Assembly (NCBI GenBank): GCA_022036555.1
Contig: CM039129.1
Location: 36,920,051 to 36,984,050, forward strand
From: Microstegium vimineum
Taxonomy: Eukaryota; Streptophyta; Magnoliopsida; Poales; Poaceae
Length of the DNA stretch: 64,000 bases
Reading direction: 5' to 3'
The translations under genes were made by a program, and so were the position numbers. Shown piece by piece: positions 10,635 to 23,118 of this stretch (its first letter is position 1; the number at the start of each line of letters is the position of its first letter). Under the pieces are notes generated by a model. The model was given only the letters and a program-made list of their open reading frames with translations. It ran no database searches and had not been told where the DNA came from.

Positions 10635-13600
10635 ATGGGTGATTCTACTGATGTCAATCCGAAGAATGTCATCGAAGTCTCCGAGGCAGATCTGAGAAGC
10701 AGACTATGGAGCAGGCTATGGAGGAGTACAAGCAGTTATATCTGAAATCCTTCAGCCTAAACAGAAGTGGCGATGCTGTCCAGAAGCAAGATCTGTCGTT
10801 GCCGCGGCAGGTCACTTTCGACGTCAATTCTGGTAAATTACAAGATATGGTTAATTCTGCGTTAAATCAGGCGTTGATTAGCCACTCCAACGTGCTGTCC
10901 AATACTGTGTACAATGCTGTTATGCAATCTTTCAAAAAAGGACAGATACCCAAGTATGTTGGTTCGGCGTATCATCAACCTGGATCGGCATCTGCTGCAA
11001 CTTCATCGGTGGTTCCAGTGATATCTCTTCAACCTGTGAATCCATCGACCGATGAAGCTACACCATCAAGATCAAGCCTTGCAAGCGTTGTTCGGTTGAA
11101 TATCGATCCGGTGGCGTCGGCAATGTTAGGACATGTAGTCCATAGTCAACCAACTCCCGCTAGTTGGTGGGGATACGGTATGCCTCCAGATCCGTCCGTT
11201 GACGCTAAGTTGATCCAAGGTAACAATACAGCGGGGAAGGTCCCTATGGAAGCGGCAATATCGGCACAACCAATGAACCCAATAATACATTATGCTACGT
11301 CTTCTCCAAACGTGCAGTTGCCGCCAGGAAGTCTTCAGATGGTGATACCCAAAGTGCCTTACGGGCAACCATCGGCAAGTTCTTTGTCGATGTAACAAGA
11401 CATGACAGATGTAAACCACCCCATGATGATGGTGAATCCTCAGGCTAGAATGTCGGTGCACCAAGGAGGCCAATTTGTTGATTACTCCAAGATGCAGGAG
11501 CAACAGGCGTCGGGTAGCTATCAATTATCGGCAAATCACATACCGATGACTTATAATCCTGGATGGACTAGTCAGATTCAACAACAGGTGGTGCAACCTG
11601 GACATCAAGTAGCAGGAGTGCAACAATACCATTACCCGACGAATACTCAGAATGAAACATCGGTGTACCGGCCGATGAATATAATGTCGCAGTATACTCC
11701 AGTGGGTGTCCAAGGTTATACATCTGCAAATCAACCGATGCATAGTGTTCAGCAAGGTGGTGTTGCGCATGTGCCAGTCGGACCAGTTTATTTGCCACAA
11801 AGGCAAGAAGCGGCATATCAATCAGTCCAGCCAGTTAATGTCTAGCCGATACATCGGCAGGATCAGGACGCATACTGGGCCGACAAAATTGCTGAAGTGA
11901 TGAAAGAACAATTCGGCATCAAGCCTAAGGTCAATACATACTCTTATCGGACGCCGTACCCTCAGGCATATGACTTGATTTCTCTCCCAAATCAGTACAA
12001 GGTGCCGGATTTCACAAAGTTTTCTGGCCAAGATGACACGTCAACGATGGAGCACATCAACCGCTTCATTATTCAATGTGGAGAGGCGGCTAGCAGAGAT
12101 GAGCTGAGGGTAAGATTGTTCTCATCGTCTTTATCTGGATCAGTGTTTACCTGGTTCATTTCGTTTCCTCTAAATTCTGTGATCACTTGGGTCGATCTGG
12201 AGAAGAAGTTTCACAAGTACTTCTTCTCTGGTGTTCATGAGAAGAGGATTACCGATTTGGTCAAACTAAAGCAGCGTAATGACGAATCGGTGGAGAGCTT
12301 CGTGCAAAGACTACGAGACATAAAGAACAAGTGCTACAGTTTGGTGCTTGATGATCGACAATTGGCGGATTTGGCTTTCCAGGGGTTGCTGCCACATATC
12401 AGAGATAAATATGCATCCCAAGAGTTTGAGAGTTTGAGCCATCTTGTGCAAAGGGTTGCCGATCAGGAAATTAAAGCTTTCGAGCCTAGAAAAACTTAGA
12501 ATAAGAAGGTATCTTTCATTGAACAGGAGGAAAATTTTGAGTCAGATGAGGAACCAAGCATCGGTGTAGCTGAATGGGTGAAAGACAAGAAGACGATATC
12601 TTGTTCGTTTGGCCAGAAAGAAGCCGAAAGATTCACCTTTGATATTACCAAGACCGATAGGATATTTGACCTATTACTTCAAGAAGGGTGGATTAAACTG
12701 TCGCCTAATCAGGTAATTCCATCGGCAGAAGAGCTCAGAAGGATTAGGTATTGCAAGTGGCATGCTGCGACTTCACATAATACCAATGATTGCAAAGTCT
12801 TCAGGCAACAGTTGCAGTCAGAAATTGAATCTAGGCGGATCAAATTTGGAAATTCTAAAGCCCAGAAACCGATGAAGATCGACCAACATCCGTTTCCAAA
12901 TAATATGGTGGAAACTAGCGGGAAGATTAAAGTACTGACATCAAAAGTTGCCAAGAAAAACACATCGGTAGATCCCGAGCATCAGATAGTTGTGCATGAT
13001 GTGAAAGGAAAGAAGCTTGCCGATGGTGGAAAAGGTAAAAGAACTGCCGATGAAAGCAGCAGCGCCAGGAGGCCTCAGAGACATGCATCATATGGTGTTG
13101 TGATGATGCACAGAAGACCGCGACAAGAATATGGGCGTTCACAAGAAGAACAACATCGGCAGCGGGAAGAAGAAAGACACCAAGAGTGGTATCGGCATAA
13201 AGATCATTGGAAGTGCCCCTTCTTCGTCCATTGTTGGGAAGAAGGCATCAAGCTGTCCACCGCCGATAATTGTCCTGAATGCAATGGGTACTATCCTGCC
13301 GATCGGTCAGAAAAGAAGTCTCGCTTTGAAGATCAGGGATCAAGCTATGCTAGGCCGATCAGAGGAAAGGGATCAGTGCATGATCGGATGGGGGGCAAGC
13401 TCAGCGTGCATGACAGGCTTGGCAAGCATGTTCGTCAAGAAGAGCTTGAAGAGATGGCTAATGCAAGAATGCCTGATGAAGAGATATTCTCTAGGGATCC
13501 AAACATAAGGAGTGGTACAAATACGAACGGTGAGAAACAGTACCAGTCTGTTTGGAAAACTAAGCTTCCTCAATGGTGTCCCAAGGGTTTGACGAAAGCT

Positions 13601-14402
13601 CAGAGAAGGAGAATCTAGCGTGAACGCAAGAATGATCTGTGTTATAGTGAAAATCCTTCAAAAGGAGAATCTCCAGTTTGGGAATGGAGGCCGAAACGCC
13701 AGGATAGGAGTCCATCGGCGGAAGTCAATATGGTTGTTATGTTGCCGATGGAATTTATGGCACCTGCCAATGCTGAAGAAGAAGCTGCTGATATGGCTCA
13801 GTTAGTGCTAGATCCGATGGTGGCTATTTTTGAAAAGCCTGCCGAGGATAAAAGGCAACACTTAAGAGCTTTGTTTGTCAAAGGCAAAGTTGATGGGCAA
13901 CTAGTGTCAAAGATGCTCGTAGATGGCGGGGCGTCGATCAATATAATGCCATATGTCATGTTCAGGAAGCTTGGAAAAGGCGATCAGGATTTAGTCAAGA
14001 CAGACATGAAGCTTAAAGATTTTGAAGGCAATGTGTCACCAACTATGGGAGGAGTGTGCGTAGAGTTAACTATCAGCAGCAAAACTTTGCCGACAACGTT
14101 TTTTGTGATCAGCGGCAAAGGTACCTACAGCTTGCTCCTGAAAAGGGATTAGATCCATGCTAATTGTTGTATTCCTTCCACAATGCTTCAAAGCCTCATG
14201 CAATGGGTCGGATACAAGATTGAAGTTGTCTGAAGTGAAGCCCCATCAATTGTTGCATCGGAAGAATCAGAAACCTATGAACAGACCAAGTGCATATCGA
14301 GTGAAGCTTGGGATACAGAGTTCCTCAAAGTTGTTGATTACCGGATTACACCGATCCAAGCAGTCGGTTATGAAGAAGAGTTTTAATGGATCAATTCGCT
14401 GA
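10635..14402 (+). pseudogene. gag-protease ORF of element A, multiply broken
   Basis: ATG at 10635. An indel near 10695 shifts the frame, and in-frame stops sit at 11393, 11843, 12497, 13616 and 14150. Order of parts: a Met/Gln/Pro-rich N-terminal region with recurring QPM words (10700-11880); a gag capsid-like domain (about 11900-12490); a zinc-knuckle variant CX2HX4HX4C (YCKWH...DC, about 12751-12795); a Cys4 motif (CPFFVHC...CPEC, about 13218-13280); and an aspartic protease with DGGAS in place of the usual D(S/T)G (about 13921-13935). The reading frame ends at 14402, overlapping the pol start by 17 bases. Comparison with the open copy in element C defines each lesion. Confidence 0.85.
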
Positions 14403-17400
14403 TGATGGAAAACTTGGGCAGGGGTTCACATCGGCCGATGATTTAGTAGAAATAGATATCGGCGATGGTAGAAAACCCAGGCCGACTTTTATTAGCGCTA
14501 AGTTAGATTCCCAGTGTAAACAACAGTTGAGTGATTTTTTAAAAGAATATAAATATTTTTTTGCTTGGGACTATACAGAGATGTCTGGTTTAGACCGATC
14601 AATAGTTGAACATCGGTTACCTGTTAAGTCAGGTTTCCAACCACATCGGCAGCCATCACGCCGATGCAATCCTATTGTGTTACCTGATATTAGAGCCGAA
14701 ATTACAAAATTAATTGAAGCTGGATTTATTCGACAATGTCGATATGCCGAGTGGATTTCTAACGTAGTTCCTGTGTATAAGAAAAACGGGAAACTTCGTG
14801 TTTGTATTGATTTCAGGAATCTCAATAAGGCTACGCCAATGGATGGGTATCCGATGCCGTTGCCGATCTGCTGATTGATGTTGCTGCTGGACATCAAATC
14901 ATTAGTTTCATGGATGGTAATGCTGGATATAATCAAATATTTATGGCTAAGGAAGATATATCCAAGACTGCTTTCAGATGTCCAGTTCATGTTGGTTTAT
15001 TTGAGTGGGTCGTAATGACTTTTGGTTTGAAAAATGCTGGTGCTACTTACCAGAGAGCAATGAATTTCATTTTTCATAAGTACATCGGCACGTTGGTTGA
15101 AATCTATATTGACGATGTGGTGGTTAAATCTAGAAACTTTGAGAAGCATCTTGCCGATTTACGAAAAATTCTAGAGTGCACAAGGGAACATGGGCTAAAG
15201 ATGAATCCTAATAAGTGTGCATTTGGTGTATCGGCAGGCCAGTTTCTAGGTTTTATGGTGCATCAAAGAGGTATAGAGATCGGTAGAAAGTCCATTGATA
15301 CGATTAATAAAGTGATTGCTCCTTCGAATAAGACCGAGTTGCAATCCTTGATCGACAAGATTAATTTTATTAGAAGATTTATATCTAACTTGTTTGGTAA
15401 GATTAAGTCTTTTAGCCCATTGCTAAAACTAAAAGCCGGTCAAGAATTTGTATGGAAGGAGGAACAACAATCAGCCTTAGAAGAAATTAAGAAATATTTG
15501 GTGAATCCTCCAGTCTTGGTTCCACCTCAACACGAGAAGCCTATCAAGTTGTATTTGTCTGCCGACGATAGTGTTATCAGATCAGCCTTAATCCAAGAAG
15601 TTGAAGGAAGGGAACGTGTAATTTATTATTTGAGTAGAAGGCTAGTAGATGCTGAAAGCAGGTATTCGGCCGTTGAAAAATTATGCTTGTGTCTCTACTT
15701 CTCCTGCACTAAACTAAGGCATTATTTGTTATCGGCCGAGTGTACTATCATATGCAAAGATGATGTGGTTAAGTACATGCTATCGATGTCGATATTAAGT
15801 GGAAGAATCGGCAAGTGGATTCTAGCGCTGTCAGAGTTTGATTTAAGGTATGAATCGGTTAAGGCAGTTAAAGGTCAAGTAATGGTCGATTTTGTTACTC
15901 ATCATTGTGGTACAGTGAATTCTGTGGAAATTGCTCCTTGGACTTTGTTCTTTGATGGATCTACATATAGAGAGGGGGCAGGTATCGGTGTTGTCTTGAT
16001 TTCTCCCCGAGGGCAGAAGTATGAAATCTCATTGCCGATTGTAGTCACTTCAACAAACAATCAGGCTGAATACCAGGCTTTGCTAAAGGGATTGGAATTG
16101 CTCAGGGAAGTACGTGCCGATGTCGTTGAAATCTTTGGTGATTCTATGCTGGTGATCAATCAGTTGATTGGAGCATATGAATGCCGAAGTGAAATTTTAA
16201 TCGCGTACTATGAGAAATGTTTGCAATTATTGACAGAGTTTAAAGAGTACCGCCTCGAGCATATTCCCAGGTTACATAATGAAGAGGTCAATCGGTTAGC
16301 ACAGTACGCTTCGAGGTATCAGCCAATTCAAGAAGCGACGGTATCGGTGATGGCTACCGATGACTGGAGGAAAGAGATTGCCGATTACTTGAAGGAGCCA
16401 TCCAAAAAGGTCGAGAGACGTTTGAGGTTTCAGGCTACCAAGTACGTGCTCCTTGGTGATGAATTGTATTATCGGATGATTGATGGAGTTTTGCTCAGTT
16501 GTCTTAGTGAAGGAGAATCAAAGGTCTTGATGGGTGAAATTCATGAGGGAGTATGTGGAGCACATCAATCGGCATTCAAGATGAAATGGATGATTAGGCG
16601 GAATGGATATTATTGGTCGACAATTCTTGAGGATTGTTTTAAATACTTCAAATGGTGTCAATATTGTCAGAGGTTCAGTAATGTTCAGAGGGCACCCGCA
16701 TCAGCAATGAATCCTATAATCAAGCCTTGGTCGTTTAGAGGGTGGGCTATCGATCTCATCGGCCAGATTTATCCACCATCGAGTAAAGGACACAAATTTA
16801 TACTTGTCGCCACCGATTATTTCACGAAGTGGGTTGAGGCTATTCCTCTGAAGAAGGTGACATCGGCAAACACGATAGATTTTGTTAAAGAGCATATTGT
16901 TTACCGGTTTGGTATTCCTCAAACTATTACAACTGATCAAGGAACTATGTTCACATCGGGGGAATTTGATGAATTTGCTGCTGGTATGGGATTTAAGGTG
17001 TTAAACTCTTCTTATTATGCTTAAGCTAATGGCTAGCCGAAGCAACTAATAAGGGAGTGATCAAGCTTATCAAGCGCAAGATTCAAGAAAACCCTAGGAG
17101 GTGGCATATAGTGTTAAATGAAGCCTTGTGGTCGTATTGGATGGCTTGTCATGGTGCAACCAAAGTTTCGCCATATCAGTTAGTCTATGGACATGATGCT
17201 ATCCTACCTTGGGAAATTAAAACTGGTTCCAGGCGATTGTTTTTTCAGGACCAATTAACAGCCGATGAGTATGACATCCTTATGAAGGATGAGTTAGAAG
17301 ATCTAGCGGGTCATCGGTTAAGGGCTCTAATCAGTATCGAAGAGAATAAGAAGAGGGTTGCTAGGTGGTATAACAAGAAAGTGAAAATAAAAGAGTTTGT

Positions 17401-17619
17401 CGATGGTGATCTAGTGTGAAAACTAATTTTACCGATTGGAACTAAGAGTTCAAAATTTGGAAAGTAGTCTCCTAATTGGGAGAGGGTCCTTTTTGGATAA
17501 ATCAGTATGTTCCCGGTAACGCATATATTTTGGAGACCCTCGAAGGGGTTGCATTTTCCAGAGCAATCAATGGTAAATATTTGAAGAAATATTATCCTAG
17601 TATATGGATGGATGTATAA
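14386..17619 (+). pseudogene. pol of element A: RT, RNase H, archaeal RNase H, integrase
   Basis: ATG at 14386 lies in the +1 frame relative to gag-protease. The RT carries YIDD (Asp codons 15111-15116). RNase H follows, then an archaeal-type RNase H starting near LFFDGST (about 15945), diagnostic of the Tat lineage. Integrase has an HHCC-like region (CQYC near 16658), then Asp in AIDLIG and Asp in TTDQG. The third catalytic residue region is destroyed by a stop and an indel near 17022-17040. Other lesions are a frameshift near 14865 and a TGG-to-TGA stop at 17417. The end at 17617-17619 matches the intact copy in C. It would copy element RNA and insert it into chromatin, but this copy is inactive. 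Confidence 0.88.
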
Positions 17620-17726
17620 AAGCGATATATATATACCGATGACGGAGTTATCGTACAAAAACATCGGTAGAAAAAACATTAAAGTTATATTACAGGGGGA
17701 TTGGTCATCAAGTTCACGATTGCCGA

Positions 17727-18364
17727 TTACAACAAAGATTGAATAGATGAAATCGCGCGAAGGCGAATTTGGTCCGCTTCATCTGTCTCCTTGGCATCGT
17801 TGTCGGCAGCACCCTCGATCGGCTTAATTTTCTTCTTCAACAGAAGGGTGTGGCGAGCGTCGGCATCCCTCTCTTGTTGCATGGCTTTTGTGGGGTCGGG
17901 GAGTTGAATTTTCTTCTGGTTGGCTGAGTTTAAAGCTTCATCTACTTTCTTCAATTCAGCTAACAATTCTTCTTTGTGTGCCGATAGACGAGTTATCTCT
18001 TATTCAAGCTCGATGCTGGAAGCTTCCAGACGGCCGATGTCTTTATGCTTTTCATCAGCGGTTTGCTTGAACTTGAGTATTTCCTCTTCAAGTTTTGCTT
18101 GAGCGGCTCTATCGGCGATGCGGCGTGAGGCCTTTTTATACTGTAACTGTTGGCTCTCGAGGAATGCCGCGTGGAAGAGTGGTTCTTCAATATCGGCAGA
18201 CAGTTGATCTTGAATTTCCCTGAAAGCTACCCTTACTGCACTAGAGTCTTGGACTAGTTGGGATGTGTTTTGTTGTAGTAGGAGTAGCAATTCTTCAAGT
18301 TTAGATCTTATTTCCGCTGATATGACAGTTAAAGCTTGGGCAGAGCTTTCTTCTTCTTCGTCAT
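17727..18364 (-). pseudogene. Last exon (coiled coil) of the antisense PMD gene of element A, truncated
   Basis: Read on the minus strand, this is the acidic DDEEEESS start and long charged coiled coil ending ISSIQSLL that closes the accessory gene in C, D and E. An in-frame TAA at about 17999 replaces a Gln codon. The 5' part of the exon and exons 1-4 are separated by the Sirevirus 1 insertion at 18365 and should lie to the right of the window. Confidence 0.8.
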
Positions 18365-20370
18365 TGAAGGACCGAGAACGGCGACCAGAGGGGGGGTGAA
18401 TGGGAGCCTCAAATTTCTCTCGAAATGTTCGGGTCACTCTTCCCAAAAACCAAACTCAGTTACTGGGTACTCAACCTCCCCCTCGCGTTGCTCGGGGGAT
18501 TCAGACAAAAATGGAGAAATTAGAGCTCACCGGCAGTGGAGAGAAAATCACCGGAAACCCCAAAACACAAGTTCTCAACCCATTGGGAAAGAGGCAAGAA
18601 CCTAGGCAAAAACGCACGAAAACAACAACCAACAGGAAGCTCTGGACCAGTTTGGTCAAGACCTCCGGACCAATGGAAGTGGTCCGGAGCCTTTGGTCCG
18701 GTGCTTAGAAAAGCACCTCCGGACTAGTCTGACGGTCACTTTTGGAAGTCCGACGGTCACACAGAAAACAAGCAGGGAGCTCCCTAGCTCCAAACTCTGG
18801 TCCGACGCACACCATTGGACTAACGCACCTGGTCCGACGCTTACTGAGAAAAATGACTCACGAAAATAGTAAGCAACCAAGCTTCGGACAACTCGTCCGA
18901 CGCTCACCGTCGGACCAATGACTCTGGTCCGACGCTCTAAGCAGTCAGACAGTCACCCTGGATTTGACCACCGGACCAGTGGCCTATGGTCTGGAGCCTA
19001 GTCAAAGTGGTCCGGAGGTTAGTCCAGAGCTCACGCTCAGAAAACTGAAGCCCGCGAAAAATGTTTCCACTCCGCCAAATCTTCGCAAAACTCAACCAAA
19101 TGATCACCAACTGCAACCAAACATTGTAGGCATGATCCTAGTATAGTTGGGGAGCTATCCCAAAGAAATCATCGCTCAATTTGGCTTAGAGCAAAGGGAG
19201 GAGAAGAGATTTGGAGAAAAGCTCAAGAACAAAGAACTCCACAAATAAAATGCCCGATCTACGCACTCGTGAGGTTTGAGGAGAATTCCTTCGGTGCAAA
19301 GAAGCTCCTCATGAATACGAACAACTTGGTTCAAACGGATTTTGCAAAGCAACTCCCTACAAAGAGAAATCATCTCGGGAAAAAGAGAGAGCAAAAGCAA
19401 AACGCGAAGAACACAAGCAAAACGCAGACAAAATAACGAAATCGAAGCCACCATGGCTTACGGAGGTTACGGCCTCCGATTCCTCGCAACAAACCCAAGT
19501 TCTTACAAAGGTTGGTAGAAACAACCTAGGGATCTCATGAACTAGAGAGAGAGGGTTGGGGCAAATGATTAGGATTCAAGAGATAGGATGAGGGATACCC
19601 CGTCACCCCCTACTTATCGGGCTTTGGCTATTTCCCAAAGACCCTCCTAGATACAATTAGTGAACTACCTAGTCTAAGCATTGCAGTCCAAGCTCCGAAA
19701 AAAAGGCTCCCGCATTTTGAATGGACGGCCCCGCTTCCTGCTGGGAGTTGCCGTCGCCTCGACGCAACCTCCAGGATTCCGCCACATGCCATCCCCGCTT
19801 CCTCGGAAGCTCCGCCTAGGTTTTGAGGCCCAAAACCAGGAAACCCGCCACCGGTAGCTTTGGGCTCAACTACCGAACCCCGAGTTTTGAGGCCCAAACT
19901 CAGAAACCGTCCTCGGATGGTTTTGAGGACCAAACCACCAAACCGCTGGACTCGAGCCACCTTGTCCTCACCCGGTCGAACTCCGAGTCCCATGAGCCTC
20001 CGCTCAACCTGCTCGTCCACCGTCTTGACTCGGTCGACTCGGTCTACCTCCATGTCTTCTCGCACTTGCCGGTGCCAAGTATTAGCCACCACAGCTAGTC
20101 CGCCGCCGCCCATGGTCCCTCAGTCCGAGCCCCGCTTCCGCCCTTCACCGCTCTTAGTCCATCGGCACGGCAAGCCTCTACTCGACCTTCTCCACGACAT
20201 TGACCACTGTCACTAGGCATAGCACCTGCACACCACAAGCCAATAGACAGGCACACATTTGCTTTCGCAAAGGGTTAGAATCAAGCCACTCAAACTGAAC
20301 CGCTCAAGTGTTGGGCAATCACTCATCACAAAACTGAACTACATGGGTACTTACCCACAATGTGTTCGCA
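18365..20370 (-). repeat. 3' LTR of Sirevirus 1 (about 2.0 kb)
   Basis: The left edge TGAAGGACCGAG follows the broken exon of A directly. A GAGGGGGGGTGAATGG motif just inside the edge parallels the same position in the Sirevirus 2 LTR. The right edge is set at ...GTGTTCGCA because a polypyrimidine (polypurine on the element strand) tract ATCTCCCC follows, as it does at the Sirevirus 2 LTR. 18650-19030 is dense in GGTCCGGA/GGTCCGACG words. The right boundary is inferred; no partner LTR is in the window. Confidence 0.6.
18650..19030. repeat. Cluster of palindromic GGTCCGGA / TCCGACGC motifs in the Sirevirus 1 LTR
   Basis: Many near-palindromic CG-rich words (GGTCCGGA, CCGGACCA, GGTCCGACGC, CGTCGGACC) recur at short intervals on both strands. 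Such palindromic arrays are known from the cis-regulatory part of Sirevirus LTRs and could fold into hairpins. The exact role is not provable from sequence. Confidence 0.75.
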
Positions 20371-22000
20371 ATCTCCCCTTGATGAGTGCATTGTCAACAC
20401 AAGTGCATTTCAGATTTGAACCACAAGGTAAAGCTCTCCAAATGACCAAAAAGCTGAGAAAGCCAAAACGGGGTCACTTGAGAGAAGCAAAGCGAATCCA
20501 AAACTTGGTTCCCAAAGACATGGGCAACGGCTCAACGCAACCAAGCAAAACAAAACTAGCCCTCAAGAAGAGGCAGAAAACGGGCTCAACACCGCTAGCA
20601 AAACAAGATACCAATTGAAGCCTACCAAAGCTCAAGAAACCAATTGAAAACACCAAGGGAACTCCAAATATACCAATTAAAACACTTAACGTTCAAGAAG
20701 CACTCGAAACTTGTCGGAGCCAACAAAGCAAGCTAGACCCTCTAGAAGAGGCAAAGGCTCAACACATCTAGCAAAAGCTTCCCCTAGGCAAAAGCACACT
20801 CAAGATACCAAGTGAGATCCTTAGGGCAAAAGAAGCACACAAACTCCCCCTTTACCAAAGAAGCTCTAAACTAATGAAACCAATGAGATGCACTCTTTCT
20901 CCCCTTGGAAGTCGATGGCTGAAAATGGAATGAAATGCACATCTCTCCCCCTTGTTGACACATGTAGCTCATCAAACATCAACAACTCAAGATCCGGCTA
21001 CAAATGCCATGAAATGCAAAATGAGTGCAAAAGCTTCATACTTAGATCTAATACAATGAATATATGCTCTAAGTGATGTGATCCTGTGAGAATAGGAAGA
21101 GCTCTACGTGCCCAACAAAGACTCAAGTTGAGCTTAAGATCACTTTAGAAGCTATTTTAGAGCGCATATCATGTGAGAGCAGAGAAAGGGTATCACCTCC
21201 TAGAGACAACTAAACATGGAAAACAAGATAAGATCTATCTCAAAGCAATCTCATGTATAGCAAGTAGAACTATCCCTAGCAAAGTTCATACAACAAGCCA
21301 ATGACCCAACTGAAAGAATTTTCCAAATTTTAGAGTTTTGCAGCCAATTTCAGTTTTAGGCACATTACAAGTTGTATGCGAGTGGTTGTAAGCAAGGTGA
21401 TGCCACTGCTTACCAACCGAGCGAAGTCAAAGGACTTGACACACCGGTTTTGGTCATACACGACACCGCTCAAGTATCAACCCATATAGGAAGCAGTCTC
21501 GAACACACGGTGAAGTGCTCACAATGCAGACCCAATTCGATCTTTCCAATTCACAAAACAAAGAGCAATTTAATTTTAGATATTAAACATGGTGCTCAAA
21601 AGTAGTGAATGAAACAATGAAGAGCCATAGTTACAAGCTATATACAAGACAGCCAAGAAGGATCTTCAAAAGCCTACACATGCTAGTGCCATTTCAGAGG
21701 TGACATGGGGAATTTAAATTCAGTTTTAAAGCTTTTCTAACTTAGCTCTATTGCATATAATATAGATCAAAAAGAGTCTAAGTTAGGCAACACCATAGAC
21801 ACATAAAGCACCTCAAACAGAGCATAGATTCATTATATCGGCTATAAGTATGAAGCTTGAAATGAACTATGTCACAAATGCAAATGAGATGCACAATGCA
21901 ATGACACCAACTAACACTAACAAGACACCAATTTAGAAGACGGACAAAGAAAAGACAAAAAGAACCAAAAAGAACTATGATACACAAAACTTTCCTCATC
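20371..22000 (-). other. 3' non-coding region of Sirevirus 1 with multiple polypurine tracts
   Basis: No protein fits. On the element strand, purine tracts lie at 20371-20380, 20843-20855, 20893-20908 and 20941-20953 (seen here as CTCCCC runs). The tract at 20371 adjoins the LTR and would prime plus-strand synthesis; repeated tracts upstream are a Sirevirus hallmark. Confidence 0.6.
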
Positions 22001-23118
22001 TAAAAAGGAAAGCAAACACCCAACTCGCCCCGAAGGCGAGAAAACGCAGCTTGATCCAAAGGCTTTGTGAGAATATCCGAGCTGGTTGTGGGTCTCGACA
22101 TGCCGGAGGTCAATGTCGCCCTTCTCGTAATGATCTCGCAAGAAATGAAAGCGGACCTCAATGTGCTTGGTCTTTTAATGAAGCACGGGATTTTTGGCCA
22201 CACTAATTGCACTCGTGCTATCGCAAAGCAGAGGCACCTTAGTAAGCTCAAGACCGAAATCTCTCAAAGTGGCAATCATCCAAATCAACTACAAGCAACA
22301 ACTAGCCACGGCAACATACTCAGCTTCGCACGTCGACTGTGCCACACTAGACTGTTTGCGAGAAGACCAAGAAACCAAAGAAGACCCGAGAAACTGGCAA
22401 GTCCCAGAGGTGGACTTCCGATCAAGTCGGCATCCGGCAAAGTCGGCATCAGAGTAACCACAAAGCTCAAGAGAGGAAGAGGTGGAGAACCAAAGTCCAA
22501 ATTCAGGAGTGAAGCGTAAGTACCTCATGATGCGTTTCACCGCCTGCTTGTGCGAAGTCCGTGGGGACGCCTGAAAGCGAGCACACAGGCAGATGGCGAA
22601 CTGAATGTCCGGCCGGGTCGCCGTCAGGTACAGAAGCGACCCGATCATGCTTTGGTACTCAGTCTGGTCGACCGCCTCTCCTTCCTCGTCTGCATCCAAG
22701 GAAGTAGTAGTTGACATAGGCGTCGAGAGGGGCTTTGCCTCGCCCAAGTCAAACTTCTTCAAGATATCCTTTGTGTACTTGCCTTGGTGCACAAACGTCC
22801 CTTACCGGGTTTGCTTGATTTGCAACCCGAGAAAGAAAGTCAACTCTCCCATCATGCTCATCTCAAATTCCCTGCTCATAAGTTCTGCAAACTTGGCAAC
22901 AAGAGCATGAGAAGAACCACCAAAGATGATATCATCCACGTATATTTGGACAAGGAGAGTGTCTTTGCCTTGCTTGAGGAGAAACAACGTCTTATCTACC
23001 GATCCCATGTTAAAACCCTTAGCAAGAAAAAAGTTTCTATCATACCATGCTCTAGGGGCTTGTTTCAAATAATACAAAGCTTTGTGAAGTTTAAAAACAT
23101 GGTTTGGAAACTTGGGAT
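22001..23118 (-). pseudogene. Sirevirus 1 pol fragment: RT C-terminal half and RNase H
   Basis: The minus strand reads from NPKFPNH through YYLKQAPRAWYDR and YVDDIIFGG (RT active site) to SYSDADFAG-like GYSDADFAG, STSGTC and ADILTKPLDQ-like motifs of copia RNase H, ending GVCFPF. Frame breaks occur near 22795 and in the last 250 bp. It is cut at 23119 by the LTR of Sirevirus 2, and the missing upstream RT lies partly at 63880-64000. Confidence 0.85.

Noticed and set aside
20371..22000. An envelope-like ORF in Sirevirus 1, as in some members of the genus
   Set aside because: No frame longer than about 120 codons and no membrane or coiled-coil pattern; the region is better described as 3' non-coding with polypurine tracts.
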